From Spinellus fusiger (taxonomy: Eukaryota; Mucoromycota; Mucoromycetes; Mucorales; Phycomycetaceae), in assembly GCA_025094145.1 (NCBI GenBank), contig JALLLS010000008.1:186001-250000 (forward strand): a stretch of 64,000 nt of DNA, in the 5' to 3' direction. The notes beneath the pieces were generated by a model that was not told the DNA's origin, did not search any database, and worked only from the letters and a program-made list of their open reading frames with translations. The position numbers and the translations under genes are program-made. Shown here one piece after another: positions 35,111-47,698 of the stretch (within the stretch, counting starts at the first letter, position 1; the number at the start of each line of letters is the position of its first letter).

Positions 35111-37159
35111 ATGCCTAGAATACGAACAGCAGAAGAGAGTGTAAAAAAACAGCAGACGTCTGGATCAGAATCAACACAGCACCGGAAACGTCTGTCTGTT
35201 ATTTCCAAAGTACTCAACAACAACCCTATTCCTCAAACAGTACATGGCGGACCGAGTCTTCTTCTTGACAGCCCAACACGTGTCAAGGCAAACCAGCCGT
35301 TAAGAAGCACTAAAGTGTCTCAGAAGCTCATGTTGTTTCCTCAAGCATCTACAGAAGTAGAGTCTACTATGCAAGCCACTTTACCTGTAGAAAGCGACTA
35401 CCACTACTTCCATGACGAAAGAGAGAGAGACACCGACCCATTTGAGCGTACAGCGTGGAATGAACAGCCTCAAGTAGGTGTCCCTCTCCCTGTAGAATGG
35501 ACGTTTGGGTCCCGTACAGCAGCTGAACGCATGACAAAAGACGAGCGTGATCTAACCAGCCTACCAAGAGTTGCTGCCTACTGCACAGGAGAAGGCTATG
35601 ACCTTGAGCGTCTTCGTCTGTTTCTGCGTGAACATCACCATGTAGCCCCTCGTCTCTATGATGAATGTCTTTATGCTGCTTACCATTTTCCATTGAGAAC
35701 CTTACGACCTGGAAAAGACAACTTGTACAATATTAGAGTGCGTAGCTCGGCACCCCCTCTTGCTCAAACCCCATAGAAGAGCATGAGATGGACTATGAGG
35801 AAGATCACTACCAACAGGCAGGAAGTTTATCTGAGACCCACAAGGTACATCCTTATCCAAAATACCATGAGCGTAGACCCTCCATGAACAGTGCAGCCTC
35901 TATGCCAGAGCGACAGCTGGACACAAAACATGACCCATTTCAGAGTATGCCCTCTGTACAGACATCAGACATCAAAGAAGAAGATCCAGAGAACCATGGA
36001 GAAGATAAACAAAATTTTATGGAGCATCACACTTTGCAGGAACAGGAACAGGAACAGGAACAGGAACAGGAAGAAGAGGGACGAAATGACTATTTTACAA
36101 GTCAAGTCAAGTCTGTCTCTGCCCCAGTATCTCCTATGGCAGACACGACTGAGAATCCAATGTCTCCTGAGATTTCTCAGGCACACTCTACCACCCATAG
36201 ACCACCAAGAAAACCATTTACAGGAGGTGAAATCTTTATCTTTGACTATGGTGTGGTTGTGTTTTGGAACTTTCGTCGTGCAGAAGAACTGCTTACCTTG
36301 GAGGACTTGGCACCGTACTCAGTTCGGCCCTTTAAAGACAATCCAGATGAGGATCTTCAGATTGAGGAGATGCACTTTCAGTACGATACATCTCAATTGA
36401 AACCTCGTATTTTTAATGATATGATCACACTAAAGTCTAGAAACCATATGATTAAGCTTACATTGTCCCATGGATTATCACAAAGTGCTGTTCTTGCACG
36501 TTATGAGGATATTATGGACAAGACCATCGAGGTAAATAAAATAAAATAAAATAAAATAAAAATCAGAGTAGAAAGAAGGTGTGGATTGATAGGAATGTGG
36601 TATAGGACACAAAACATCTACCAAAAGAAATGGCTCAGACAGGTCGTTTGGATAAGAACCGTACAGAAATCACAAAGATCAATGGACAGCTCTTTAACTT
36701 GCGCATGAATGTGAATCTTGTATCGAATGTTTTAGGTAGAGAGTCTTTTTCTTTTTCTTCCAGTGACAGTGGATATTAAACGTTCTATAGATACACCAGA
36801 GATATTTTGGTCTGAGCCTGCACTACAGCCCATGTACAATGCTATTCGAGGTATACTATGGATAAAAGAAAAAGACTAATGTGTTCTCTTTAGACTATCT
36901 TGAAGTGCCTCAGCGTGCACAGATTCTTAATGATCGACTGCGTGTGATTTCTGATCTACTTTCTATGTTAAGAGACCACTTGACTAACTTTGGTGTTGAA
37001 TATCAGACACTTATCATTATCTACCTTATTATTATTGCTGTTGTGGTTGCCTGTGTAAGTGTTCTCTTACTCTGTTGTGGATCTATAGGGATATTCAACT
37101 CATATACTTGTTAGGTTGAGATTGCTGTTAAAGTAATTCAATCTATTGAGGTGATCTGA
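35111..37159 (+). CDS. RMD8: Rmd1/Rmd8/Sif family protein (DUF155) with C-terminal membrane span
   Basis: Six exons (35111-35741, 35777-36531, 36606-36735, 36764-36850, 36894-37054 and 37115-37159) sum to 1809 bases and 602 aa. The first intron is only 35 bases, supported by frame continuity. The N-terminal half is polar, with a (Gln-Glu)n run at 36040-36075. The conserved core begins at FDYGVVVFWNFRRAEELLTL, the hallmark of the family, followed by MITLKSRNHMIKLTLSHGLSQS and a helical tail with PEIFWSEP and VISDLLSMLRDHL. The last exons encode one hydrophobic span (LIIIYLIIIAVVVACV). Yeast Rmd8 and fission-yeast Sif2/Sif3 are relatives of poorly known function; Rmd1 relatives are linked to mitochondria or spindle-pole-associated roles. 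The symbol is by similarity only. Confidence 0.85.
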
Positions 37160-37500
37160 AATTCACTTAACAAACATCTGCCAGCATCTATCTTACTCCT
37201 TCCCTAAATCACATTTCTTTCTTTCTTTTTATCAATCTATACTTTACTACATCAATAATAAAGTGTCACATCAACATATCTATCCAAAGATTTAAATATT
37301 TTAAATTTTATTCTAGGTAATAATGGTAGCAAGACCAGAAAATCCGTACATTCATAAATATATCCACATGGGTGTATATATCATAACAGAAGGCAGTACA
37401 TGTGAAATAAAATAGAATAGCTAATAAGAAAAAGGGAGAGGGAGGGAGAAAAATAAGGCATGCGAATAGATATATAAAAGAAAAGAAAAAGGGGTGTGTT
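37160..37500. other. Convergent spacer
   Basis: About 340 bases between the stops of the Rmd8-like gene and the glucan synthase. AT-rich, no gene. Confidence 0.6.
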
Positions 37501-40500
37501 TTAGATGGGAAGTTTGCGTGGGTTGATGAAGTTGAACTTTTTGCCTAAAGTCAGAGGGACAGCAAGAAGACCAACAAACAGAACAAAGACAAGAACAAAC
37601 AAAATACTATACATGATTGCAATTCTCTTGCGCTCCTTCTTCTGCTTTGCGTTCCAGATGGGAGGTCTAATCTGTTTGCTAGGTCTTAACCAGAAGAGCA
37701 TTGTGGAGTGTGCGGTATTGATGTAGGGTATAAGACAAAATATAGACAAGAAGAAAAGAATAAAGTGGCCGAGAACAAAATCAACAGAGAACTCACTCAT
37801 TTCTACAATCTTGCAGAAATATTCTCGAAGGGGTTGTGTAATAGCTGTTACATAAAAGTGTGTGAGAGTGAGTAAAGAGGTGCTTGAGATAAAATATATC
37901 TACTATGAAACAGAAAACTTACCGTGCCAACCAAGCTAAAGAGACAATAAAGCCAGTACAAGTAAAATAAAAAGAGTAGAGTAGAGAGTAGAGTAAAATA
38001 GAAAAAAGTGAGTTGTATGAAATAACCATAAAAATAAAGTTGTTGTACTTACTCCACGACCATACCACTTGCCCGTCCACCATCCACGGTTAACTTCATC
38101 ATGCTTGAATTCGCGTGTCAGGAACAACACAATAAATAACTTGAGAATGAACCGCTGTACTGCTATCATAGTCACCAGCCCAAGAATAATACTAAGCACA
38201 TTCCAGTTCTCAAGCAACATCAAGGCCTCAATGATAATAATCAAGTTTAGCACTGACCATCCATGAGCAAAAGCTGCTATCACAGAGCCAAACTTAACAC
38301 AACAGAGACTTAACAAAGGTCCAAGGCAAAGAGAGACAACAAAGAAGAGAGCCAAAGCACCTGCATTCAGTAGAATGGGAGCAAGGGAGATGATAATAAT
38401 GCGAGCCAATCCACTAGGTCCACTGCTAGGCAAATTGGTATCTTCGGGATCAAAACTCTTGACAAATACATAAGGTACAATGCACAAAATTGCATTCAAA
38501 AATGGAAGGATAAGCTCAGAGACAAACACAGACTTCATACGAGCACGAGGAGTATCACTCGACATGGTAGTATTTTCTGTTGGACGTCTCTTGAAGCCAG
38601 TAATACGTGTTCTTAAAAGACGTCTTTCATTGATCCAAGAACTCTTATGGGATTTGGAATTGCCTCGTGATAACCAGCGTATAAACTCCCGGTAATCTAT
38701 TAAGAAGTCGACCAGTGCAAATTGGTTTGGATTAAAGACAAATGGTGAAATGATCAAAGCAATGACAGTGAACCAAAAGTAGATCAAGTGTGGAATCCAT
38801 ACAGCCAATGAGATAAACAGCATAATGAGTAGATTACGTGCACCAAGGTAGACACTAGCACCAGAGAACCGAGAATAGAGGACACTGAATGGAATGCGAG
38901 AAGTAGCAAATCCACGACCTGTGCCAATATATTGAGCACCACCATACACAAGATTATCGAGTACAGAGTTAGTATAAATCTGGGTAACAAAGATCTCAAA
39001 CAAAGGAGAGAGTGAGATAAAGTGGCGTCCAAGTCGGGTGAGTCCACGCCAGAATCCTCGCTCAGTTAGTTCTTGCAAGAAAAGAGGAAGAAAAGAAACA
39101 AAGAAGACAACAAAAATCGAGAGAATACAACGCTTTACCCATTCAAAGATAGGTACCATATTGTAGCAGCCATCAGGGATAAGAGGTGCATCTGGAGGAA
39201 CATCAGGATTGTACTCACAGACCAAGAGAGTGGATCCCATGGCACCAATAAACAACAGAGCAAGCATGAACATTTGAACGGACAAAATAATAAAAATATT
39301 ATTCACATGGAATCCAGGATGAGCATAATAAAAGGTCAAGAATCGATCAAGAGGAAGTTGTGTTCCAATATAGTAGTATTCACGAGACAGCATTTGTTCA
39401 CCCATGCCTGTACCAATCTTTGTTGTAAAGTTGAGAATTGATCCAAAGCCAAGATCACGTCCTTTGCCACATTGGTAGTATTCTGTGTGCTTGATTCTTC
39501 CGCCACGAGTAAATGCATTCATACCAGCGTAAATATCTTCGTTCAAGTGAAGTCCCTTTTGTGCTTTGCTCACACCACCACGCGTTGTCATAAAAATAGC
39601 ATTCAAGAAGTCAGGGTGTCCGTAGTGAAGCTTTCCACCAATCTTGGCCATAATACGCTGTGTCATTGTTCCAAAGGTCTGTTCTTTGCCTGCTGCAACA
39701 TCACCTAGAACACCGACATTTTCAGAAAAGATGTACTCTCGAGCACCAACAATAGCTACAGGAGAAGTCGTTGTCTCTTTCCAGGCAGGTGAATAGGGTG
39801 ATATTTCGGTAGGTTCAAGATTCTCGAATTCACCTAGCACATTACGAATCTTGAGACATTCCTCAAGGTAATTGTCTTGATTAGCATCAATCAACTGAAG
39901 AAACTCTCCACGATAAAAGATAAGAGCATGGTTTTGATTGTCAGATTTTCCATCTCCAAGAATTGGGTTTCCAGGGAGACGAACGCGGAACCGTGGCGCA
40001 CGTTTACCATTCTCAAGGATTTCAGAGCGACCATCAATCAGTACAGAATAATATGTAATCTCATCGCCTTCTTTCTCAGGTGAAACTTCTTCGACATAAG
40101 CGACTTGGATATCAGGGTAAGCTGAAAACAGAAACTCTGCATCTTCAGACTCATGCTTTCCAAACTTAGCATAGCGTTGCATGGCAATAAGAAGCTTGAA
40201 CTTGCGACGAGACAGACGGTCTAAATCTGTCTCCAATTTTTCTGTTTTTTCACCATAACTATGAATAGTTTCTGGGTTCTCGACACGGTAAAGAAGTTTG
40301 ATGGCTTTGCGGTAATTCATAAATCCTGAGATTGTGCGGAACAATGTCTGGGATCTTAAAGAAGCCCAAATACGAGTACGCAGTTTATACTCTGGTTTGG
40401 AAGACTTGAACCCAATGCAGTAGAATGGCAGATCATCAATCTTGTTTTTTACTGTGTCTTTTTCATCAGCGCTGATAGTGAAAGCCTCTGGACCTTCCAT

Positions 40501-43500
40501 TTCAATGGATTCATTCTCTTCTACCAAGATCTTTGTATCTTTTACAAAATTGTCCCACTCGATAGGATGAAGTTGTTTGAGATACTCAAGTAGAGTCACT
40601 CGTGTGTTGTGATCATCCTCACGAATGATTTCACGAAGTGTTAGTAATATCTTTTCACCATAATGGGGCTAATAAGAACAAATAAGATAGGTATGCATAA
40701 AGACAAATTTAGATAACATATGCTCATTTTTTAATCATAATTTCAACTTACAATAAGAACCGTAAAGGTAGGCATGCACTCCACTGGTCGTGGTTGAGGC
40801 ATGGGTGTAGTAAGACTTTGAGCAAAGAAATGAATTCTACGTTCAGCTTCACCATGTTGTGGGAAGTATTCTGTTTTAAAAGAAGTATCTTCCTGAGAGA
40901 CAAAAAATGAGGGTGGCTTCAATGTAAGACTATTATCTACAGGATCCACTTCCTAGTCAATAGTATTAGTGGGGTTGTATTTGTCTATAATAGCTATAAT
41001 AGTTAGGGTATCTATAAAACATACCTGTTGATATAACATCCTTTGAACATGCTCTACAGTAATAAGATGCTCTCGGTACATTGTAACCACAATAGCATTC
41101 CAGATCTGCGAACACAGAATCTTGGGTTTGTATTGGATCTGAATATCGGATGTAGCCAGAAGTTTGACAAATATACGCTTTGGCAGACGAGAAAATATAT
41201 TTCTCCATGGTGACCAAATGGAAATGCCAAGATAGAAAGAACGTGCAACAGAGAACACGGTATTCCAGATAATATACCACAGATAAGTGTCCAGGAAGTA
41301 AAGAACCAAATCCATGAGAAACATTAGTGCAAGGGTGATATGGGGCATGTGCAAACACAGTTTTTCTCCAATAAGTGCATCACGACAATTTTCGATTTTC
41401 ATCTTGTGCATGACTTTGAGGGGATCTTTGAAAGACAGAGCCAAGAAGAAGTAAGATTCCAGAAGTTTACATGAGAAAACAAGCACCCAGAGGGAAATAG
41501 ACATAATTCTATCAATCTTCTTAAGGCGAGGGAAGTTGGCCGTGAACTGTTTAGCTGCCAGTGTTTCTCGGATATGGCTCTTGTTAAATATAGAGAAGAG
41601 ACGAGAAGAGGGTACAATGGCAAGGAAAAGAGTTGTAACAATACTGATAATGAGTTGTGCTACTGCTACTAGTTTAGAAACAGAACTCTTTCTGTCGATG
41701 TAAAGACAGTAGAAGGTAGGGCCAGCATTGATAAGAAGCATTAGTAATAGAATTCCAGTGCGACGACAAGTAGCCATTGTAGTCTTCCATGAGATGGGCA
41801 GATAAGCATATTCTGCAAAGGAACCAACCAGCATCAACAAGACTGCGATTGCACCACCAAGAGCAACGACTGACCATTGAACTGAAGACTCTAGCTTTGC
41901 AACTTCAGGGTCTGCATCAAGATAAAGTGTAGGTGCATTAGCACTGATATAATACCAAAAGGAAACAATGTGGATGATCCAGACACGGGTAAAATTAATA
42001 GAAACATGCATCCATGAGCGTTTCTCCTTGTAAGTCTTTCGGAAGGCCAGCTTCCAATCAACATTCTTGATTTGTATCCATCTTTCATGAGCCGGTATAC
42101 TTGCCATGGTGGTTTTCTTGTCTTCAAGCAAAATCTTCTCGAGACAGTTGGAGTGCCAAAAGAACTGATTTACATCATCATACCCAATAATTTTGTCATG
42201 GTCTTTTTCTCGTTTTGCATAGCGTCCATTGATGAATTCATAAGTTTGGTCACGAAAGAATCTATAGAGAGGTGTAGCTACCTCATCTATAAAGATACCT
42301 TCTTCTCTGTCAGGACATTCTCCGTGACAATAATAATCACTTGCAAGTTTATAGAGAAAACAAAGAGTCTCAGGGGTGAATCTCACAGCAGCAGCCTCAC
42401 CCCAGATGAGCAAATAAAGAGCAAGATCACGTATTTTCTCTTCATTGGTCAAAGTTCGCATACGAAGTCTCCAACGCTCTTCTGCTCTTGAGAGTGCTTC
42501 AGCCTCACTAAGATCCTCCTCGATAGGTCTTTTCTCTCCATTTTCCAGTTCATCGAGGATATCCATTTGGGCAACAAAGTACCATTTTCGATAATTTGCA
42601 CGTTCACCACCAATGTAATCAGCATGCAAGGTATCAATGGCTATTTGTGGCTTTAGACGGGAAGTACGTGAGTCTAACATGGTCATTAAATGATCAAACA
42701 TGTTGCGAACACTGTCACTCTGGAACCCAAACTTCCGTCCAAGTGTCTCGAAGATTGTATTGATCTGTGCTGCTGTTATAGGTATTGCGTCCTCAGGTCC
42801 CCAGGAAGGATACGGTGCATCTTCATCTGAGCCATTGCTTAGTAAAGTGTTGCGAAAATGAGGCAGATTTCCAGGTGTTGATTTATGGACTGAAGCACTA
42901 CTTTCTGCAAGTGCATTTCCCTTGTATTTTTTGCTTTCTAACAGAGCTAGCATAGAAACTGTAGGTGTACCATAGCCCATGTATCGACCGTCTTCTCCAT
43001 TGGAAATTGCAGAAAGCACGTCAACGATGGGAGGGGCTCTTAGCTCAACATTGTTTGTAATGGGGACGTTAGGATAATTAATTGGGGGTTCTTTTGCGTT
43101 GCTAGCCTCAATGGGCTTCTCTTGATGCCTCACGACATTTCCTATTATAGAACAAGGTCACAGACGTCAGTATTAAGAATGCAGTTTCATATGGTGAAAA
43201 TATCCCTTTAGAAAATCTCCGTTTTGTAGACAATGTGCATTCCAGAAGTACTGAAAGGGAATGAATATGAGCTATTCTCTATTTACCTTGTAAAGAAGGC
43301 GGTGGTACAACAGGAATACCATCATCGGCAAGATGTTTCTTTTTCATACTAAGTAACACGGTGGGTTCACAGGCTTGATCTCTTTTATTTTGAGGTGGTG
43401 TTTCTTACCTTTTGTAATAAGCACGAATTTCTGGGAAATCACTGGAAGGTGATCTCTCAATAGTGTTGCTGCTCTGGTTTTGGTTGTTGTTCTGTTGAAC

Positions 43501-43605
43501 AAAAGGACTAGTGGAAACTTCTTGTTGTGTTGGTGTGGAGACTGTATCAGGCTGCATTAATGCGTGCGGCTCTGATGTAGGTTGATCTGAACCTTGTGCT
43601 GACAT
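37501..43605 (-). CDS. FKS1: 1,3-beta-glucan synthase catalytic subunit (GT48, FKS type)
   Basis: Seven exons (43409-43605, 43287-43348, 41025-43141, 40752-40952, 38053-40668, 37923-37935 and 37501-37844) total 5550 bases and 1849 aa, normal for FKS. It makes cell-wall 1,3-beta-glucan from UDP-glucose at the plasma membrane. The start is MSAQGSDQ with a Gln/Ser-rich cytosolic N-terminus. The FKS1 domain 1 region includes [19 protein letters not shown]. Membrane spans follow. The large central domain includes [15 protein letters not shown] and [13 protein letters not shown], and HEWGG-like text is replaced by [19 protein letters not shown]. Echinocandin hot spot 1 reads [10 protein letters not shown] (41420-41455); hot spot 2 reads [11 protein letters not shown] (39119-39150). 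The C-terminal spans end in [13 protein letters not shown]. Exon 6 has only 13 bases. Confidence 0.95.
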
Positions 43606-45066
43606 GAACTGTGTCAAGTAGTTTCCAAGTTGAGTGCCAAAGGAACGAATAAAAAAGAAATTGTCTTTGTATATTTATCTTCAGGTGTTTGATTAGCAAT
43701 ACAAGAAGGTAGAGGGAAAGACAATAGGAATTAAATAAAAAGAGAGAAGTATCTAATGAAATATGTTTGCTTTGTAAGATATCTACCATCTGCTTCATAT
43801 GATGTAGGTCGTTTATAACAATCGATGGTTGCATTTTAAAGGGACTCAAAAAACACGTCTTTTTGAGTGTTGAAAATGTTGGTTATCATGACAGTCATTT
43901 GTGGAATATATATGGACCGGTTTATTACTTTGGTGAATATGGTCTTCTTTATCACAAAGCCTGTTTAAACAATCAAAGTTGTTGGTTTTTCTTTTCTTTT
44001 CTTTATATATATTTATATATTTTTATATATAATCATTACTATTCTATACTCTTACTATTCTATACTCTTACTATTCTATACTCTTATTCTTATTCTTCCT
44101 TGGTGCAATTATCATCCATCTTGTGGCAGATGGATCAACAAAATACAACTCTTAGTATTATATTTAAAGAGGAAGAATTGGATGGGCGGATACTATTTCG
44201 TTTGCATGGATACTGGTGAAGTGAACCTTAACCTTCTTGATTTGAACTCCATTCATACAGTATTATATATTTCATTTCCTCAATAATGCTGACGGTATGT
44301 TGTTGATATCATATAAAATGTTTATTGATAACTCAGGGGAGCCTTTCATTAAAATACCAACTCGATTTCAACTTACTTTATCACAGCTGCTGCTGGCCTA
44401 ACCACCATAGCCTTAGATTACACATCATCTACTTTCTATTGATTGATTACAAATCGTCTACTGTCTACTTTATGATGAGTTTTGTTTTCTACTATAAAAG
44501 CCCTATTCATTACCACTGTCAATCATCTGCTACATCTTCCTTTACTGGCTTTAGAACTAGAAAACATCCATGATAAATGTATACATATACAAGTCAAGAC
44601 CCACTTCTTCTTGTCCAATGAATAAGAAAGGCGAATAAACACATGCGATAAGATGATCTACAAACCTTTTCTCTTATCAACAGCTACTGAATTTAGTAAA
44701 ACAAACATAAATTTTTGCATTGCTTGAGAAAAAACCATTAACTGATGATAGAATACAGACCCTTGTAGAAAAAGAATATTTAATGTAGAAAAAGGAAGCT
44801 ATGGAACGCAGACAAAAAGATATTATGGTAGGCACTAAGGTGTAAAATAGAACTCTACGCTGAATGGTTCCTATTTTTTTTTTGTTTTTGTTTTATTTTT
44901 ATTTCAAAAAATATTCTTCTTCATCAGAATAATATTCATAAATGACTGATTATCAATGCGTGAGTGTACTCTTTTGTTGTATAGAAAGGTAAGATATTTG
45001 ACTTATCTTATAATTCTCAGCTTGAAAAAATAAAACGAGCTCCAATCTATTCTATTGTTAAATAGA

Positions 45067-45098
<32 letters not shown>

Positions 45099-46421
45099 AG
45101 ATAAAGATATAAATATTACTTAACAGGTTTAATATTGCCCTTAAGATTATGGCCAATACACTTGGAAAAAGTAAAGTCAATAGTAACGATTTGGATGCTA
45201 TAAGACTCCGAACCTACTTCTTTGTCGGAAATTAAATCCAGACATGAGACATGAAAAGGCTGAAGGATATCATAGCACTAGATAAAAGAAAAGTCAAAGA
45301 AATACACTTGAAAACAATTTTGACTCCTTTTTTTTCTTTTTTTCCCTATAAAACTAGTGGAATGGAATTGAATTATAGATTACACATGCAAAGAATGAGT
45401 ACTTAAGCAAACAAGTACAATGTGACTGCTGGTGACTTTAGGACCAACTGAACATTCTATGTCTCTATTATTGGTTTTATTTACACCTTATCTCATTAAA
45501 ACCAGTCTATAGAACCCTATATATATTATATGTTTATGTTATATACATATAATATATAAATATTTATTATAGAATGTGGTATTATTCTTTCTCAAAGGCC
45601 TAGTGCGCATCACATAAAAAACCTATTCTTTGTTTATCGGTTAGTTATCTGTAGACGTTATGCTAAAGTATATATCGATACACACTTTATAAGTTATCAA
45701 TCTTTAATATAAATATAAATATAAAAGCCTAAGTGCTTTGCTAACCTATTTGAGTTGATAAAGATTATAAACTGAATAAGCTGCAGATAATCTAATTTCT
45801 TAGTAAAAGGACTTTAAGAGATATTAAATTGGTATGTGAAGTTAACAATATGAATTATGGAATACTTGTTTGTATAAGTCTTGTGACGATATGAAAAGTG
45901 CTTTTATGAGAATGCCGGTAACAACTGTTTAATAATAATAAATGGCTTTACATTCAAAACCCATAGTCAATAAATGAGAAGAATTCTTCATTAAAATAGA
46001 CACTCTTTTCTAAAGTCAAATATTCAGTTAGTAGAAAAATGGCTCATAAACTTACTAAGAGTCACAGAGATACATGAAACTCCCATTAGATAGAACATTT
46101 TCAATTCAGCTTAGAGATTTGGAAACAGTAACGTTTAAGACTTTTCAAGGCAGGTCTGTAGTGCTTATTGCATGTATTTATTATTAAACACAACAGATCT
46201 CTGACACAATGAATCTTTTTACAAGAGGAGTACTGCATGATAGGTTTGTAAATAAAAAAACTGATGAGCCTGGATAGTATGTACCCATTCTTTTGGCTTA
46301 TAAAATAGCTAGTTATTATGGTAAATTATATTATTGTATAAGACTCTATTGCCTTATAGAATCATATGCATATACCATACATGTATAGTATTTTTACAAG
46401 AAGTGCTGATTTCTTGTATGG
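43606..46421. other. FKS1 upstream region and AT-rich spacer
   Basis: The first few hundred bases would hold the FKS1 promoter. A 16-base unit, TTACTATTCTATACTC, is repeated three times at about 44036-44090. An ATA-type trinucleotide array lies near 45080-45100. Open frames at 43863-44219 and 44325-44573 are low in complexity. No gene is supported. Confidence 0.5.
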
Positions 46422-46422
46422 G

Positions 46423-46629
46423 CAGCGCTGTCAATGACAATTAACAAGGCTCAAGGACAGACATTGGAAAAGGCTGGTATCTACTTTCCGTCATATGTTT
46501 TTTACCATTGACAGCTATATGTAGCTCTTTCAAGAGCAAGGTCACCGAGTGGGATTAAAACCTTTTTGGATTCCCAAAACTCACGAATATCAGGAAGATA
46601 CTGCAAACGTTGTTTACAAAGTACTTTAG
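46423..46629 (+). pseudogene. Helitron/Pif1-type helicase, 3'-terminal fragment
   Basis: The frame reads ALSMTINKAQGQTLEKAGIY, then LYVALSRARSPSGIKTF: the last helicase motifs (V and VI) of Pif1-like helicases as found at the end of Helitron Rep-helicases. A TGA stands where these proteins usually have Gly in HGQLYVALSR. The closing residues (NVVYKVL and a TAG at 46627-46629), with a small frameshift, resemble the usual NVVYKEVL end. Nothing convincing of the Rep or upstream helicase domains is seen. It is a relic of a rolling-circle transposon. Confidence 0.8.
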
Positions 46630-47698
46630 TTTTCTGTCTACATATTTATTATTATTATTAAAAAATATATATCATAGGATGGCAAGTGACCGAAAAGAAA
46701 AACCAGAGAAAAATTTTTAAGCAAACAGTTGTCTTTTCTAAAGACTTAGACAATCAGCCATCCTTTTCATTTTCAGTCTAAATAAAAGTATAGCAGTTTA
46801 GTCGAAAGGCTTTTATTACGTTTATTATTGTCATAAAACTAATGTTAGTGACTACAATTGTTAGGAAGAATAGTGGTTAAAATAGAAGAAATAGGGCAAC
46901 AGCGGCAGCTTATATCTTTATTAGTTCAGGAATACACTAAAGTATTGGATTATAGAATGATAAATCTGAAATATAATATAATACTAGAGATAAATAGGTG
47001 TCTATTTTTATAATAATAATAATAATAATTTTTGGAAAAGGAATACACGGCCTCGTTGATAGCTTTTAATGATGAAGAATTATGGTAATAAAGAGCATGG
47101 CATACGGTGATATGAGAAAGGTATATTTTCTTAAGCTTAATGTAAGGATATGAGAACATTAGTCTTAAACTGTCTATAAAATGAGTAAGGTTCCTTTCCG
47201 ATAAAGGGTAAAACTTATTCATTCCTTGCCCTTTCATCTTTTGAATATACCAGCTTTCGTTGATACACTTTTGTTTTGATAGATTGAGCACTCTTAGTGA
47301 TTCATTACTTTTTAGATCACTGGGTATAGGTACTTCTGTTAGCAAATGGCTTTACCAATCAAAGTGTCATTGAGTGATTAAGTTTATTAGGCCAAATATC
47401 CAAAATGATCGACGAACGCGTGCTATAATAACCCATTATAGCATCTTAAATAAAATAAGAGAATAGACTGTAGTGGTTTATACTATCTCTCATGACATGA
47501 CATCACTATAGGATATAGTTTTCTATATCTATTTTTTAATTGAACACAATAAAACATAAACCTTCTGGAAAGAAGATATCAAGCGTCAGCTCTGCTTCTA
47601 AACTATTAGGAAGAATCACAGATAAGCAACAATATCTGAAATTTAGCCATAGAATGAGCCCATCTACTCATTAAAGTTTCACAGCATTTTATTGAATA
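46630..47698. other. AT-rich spacer with a doubtful ORF
   Basis: A minus-strand frame at 46950-47345 (131 codons) has a leucine-rich start (LRVLNLSKQK) but ends in a Tyr/Ile run from trinucleotide repeats. I could not link it to a family; it may be a fragment. No other gene is seen. Confidence 0.35.

Noticed and set aside
46950..47345. 131-codon minus ORF with a leucine-rich start
   Set aside because: The C-terminal third is trinucleotide-repeat noise and no family is recognised. Insufficient for a gene call.
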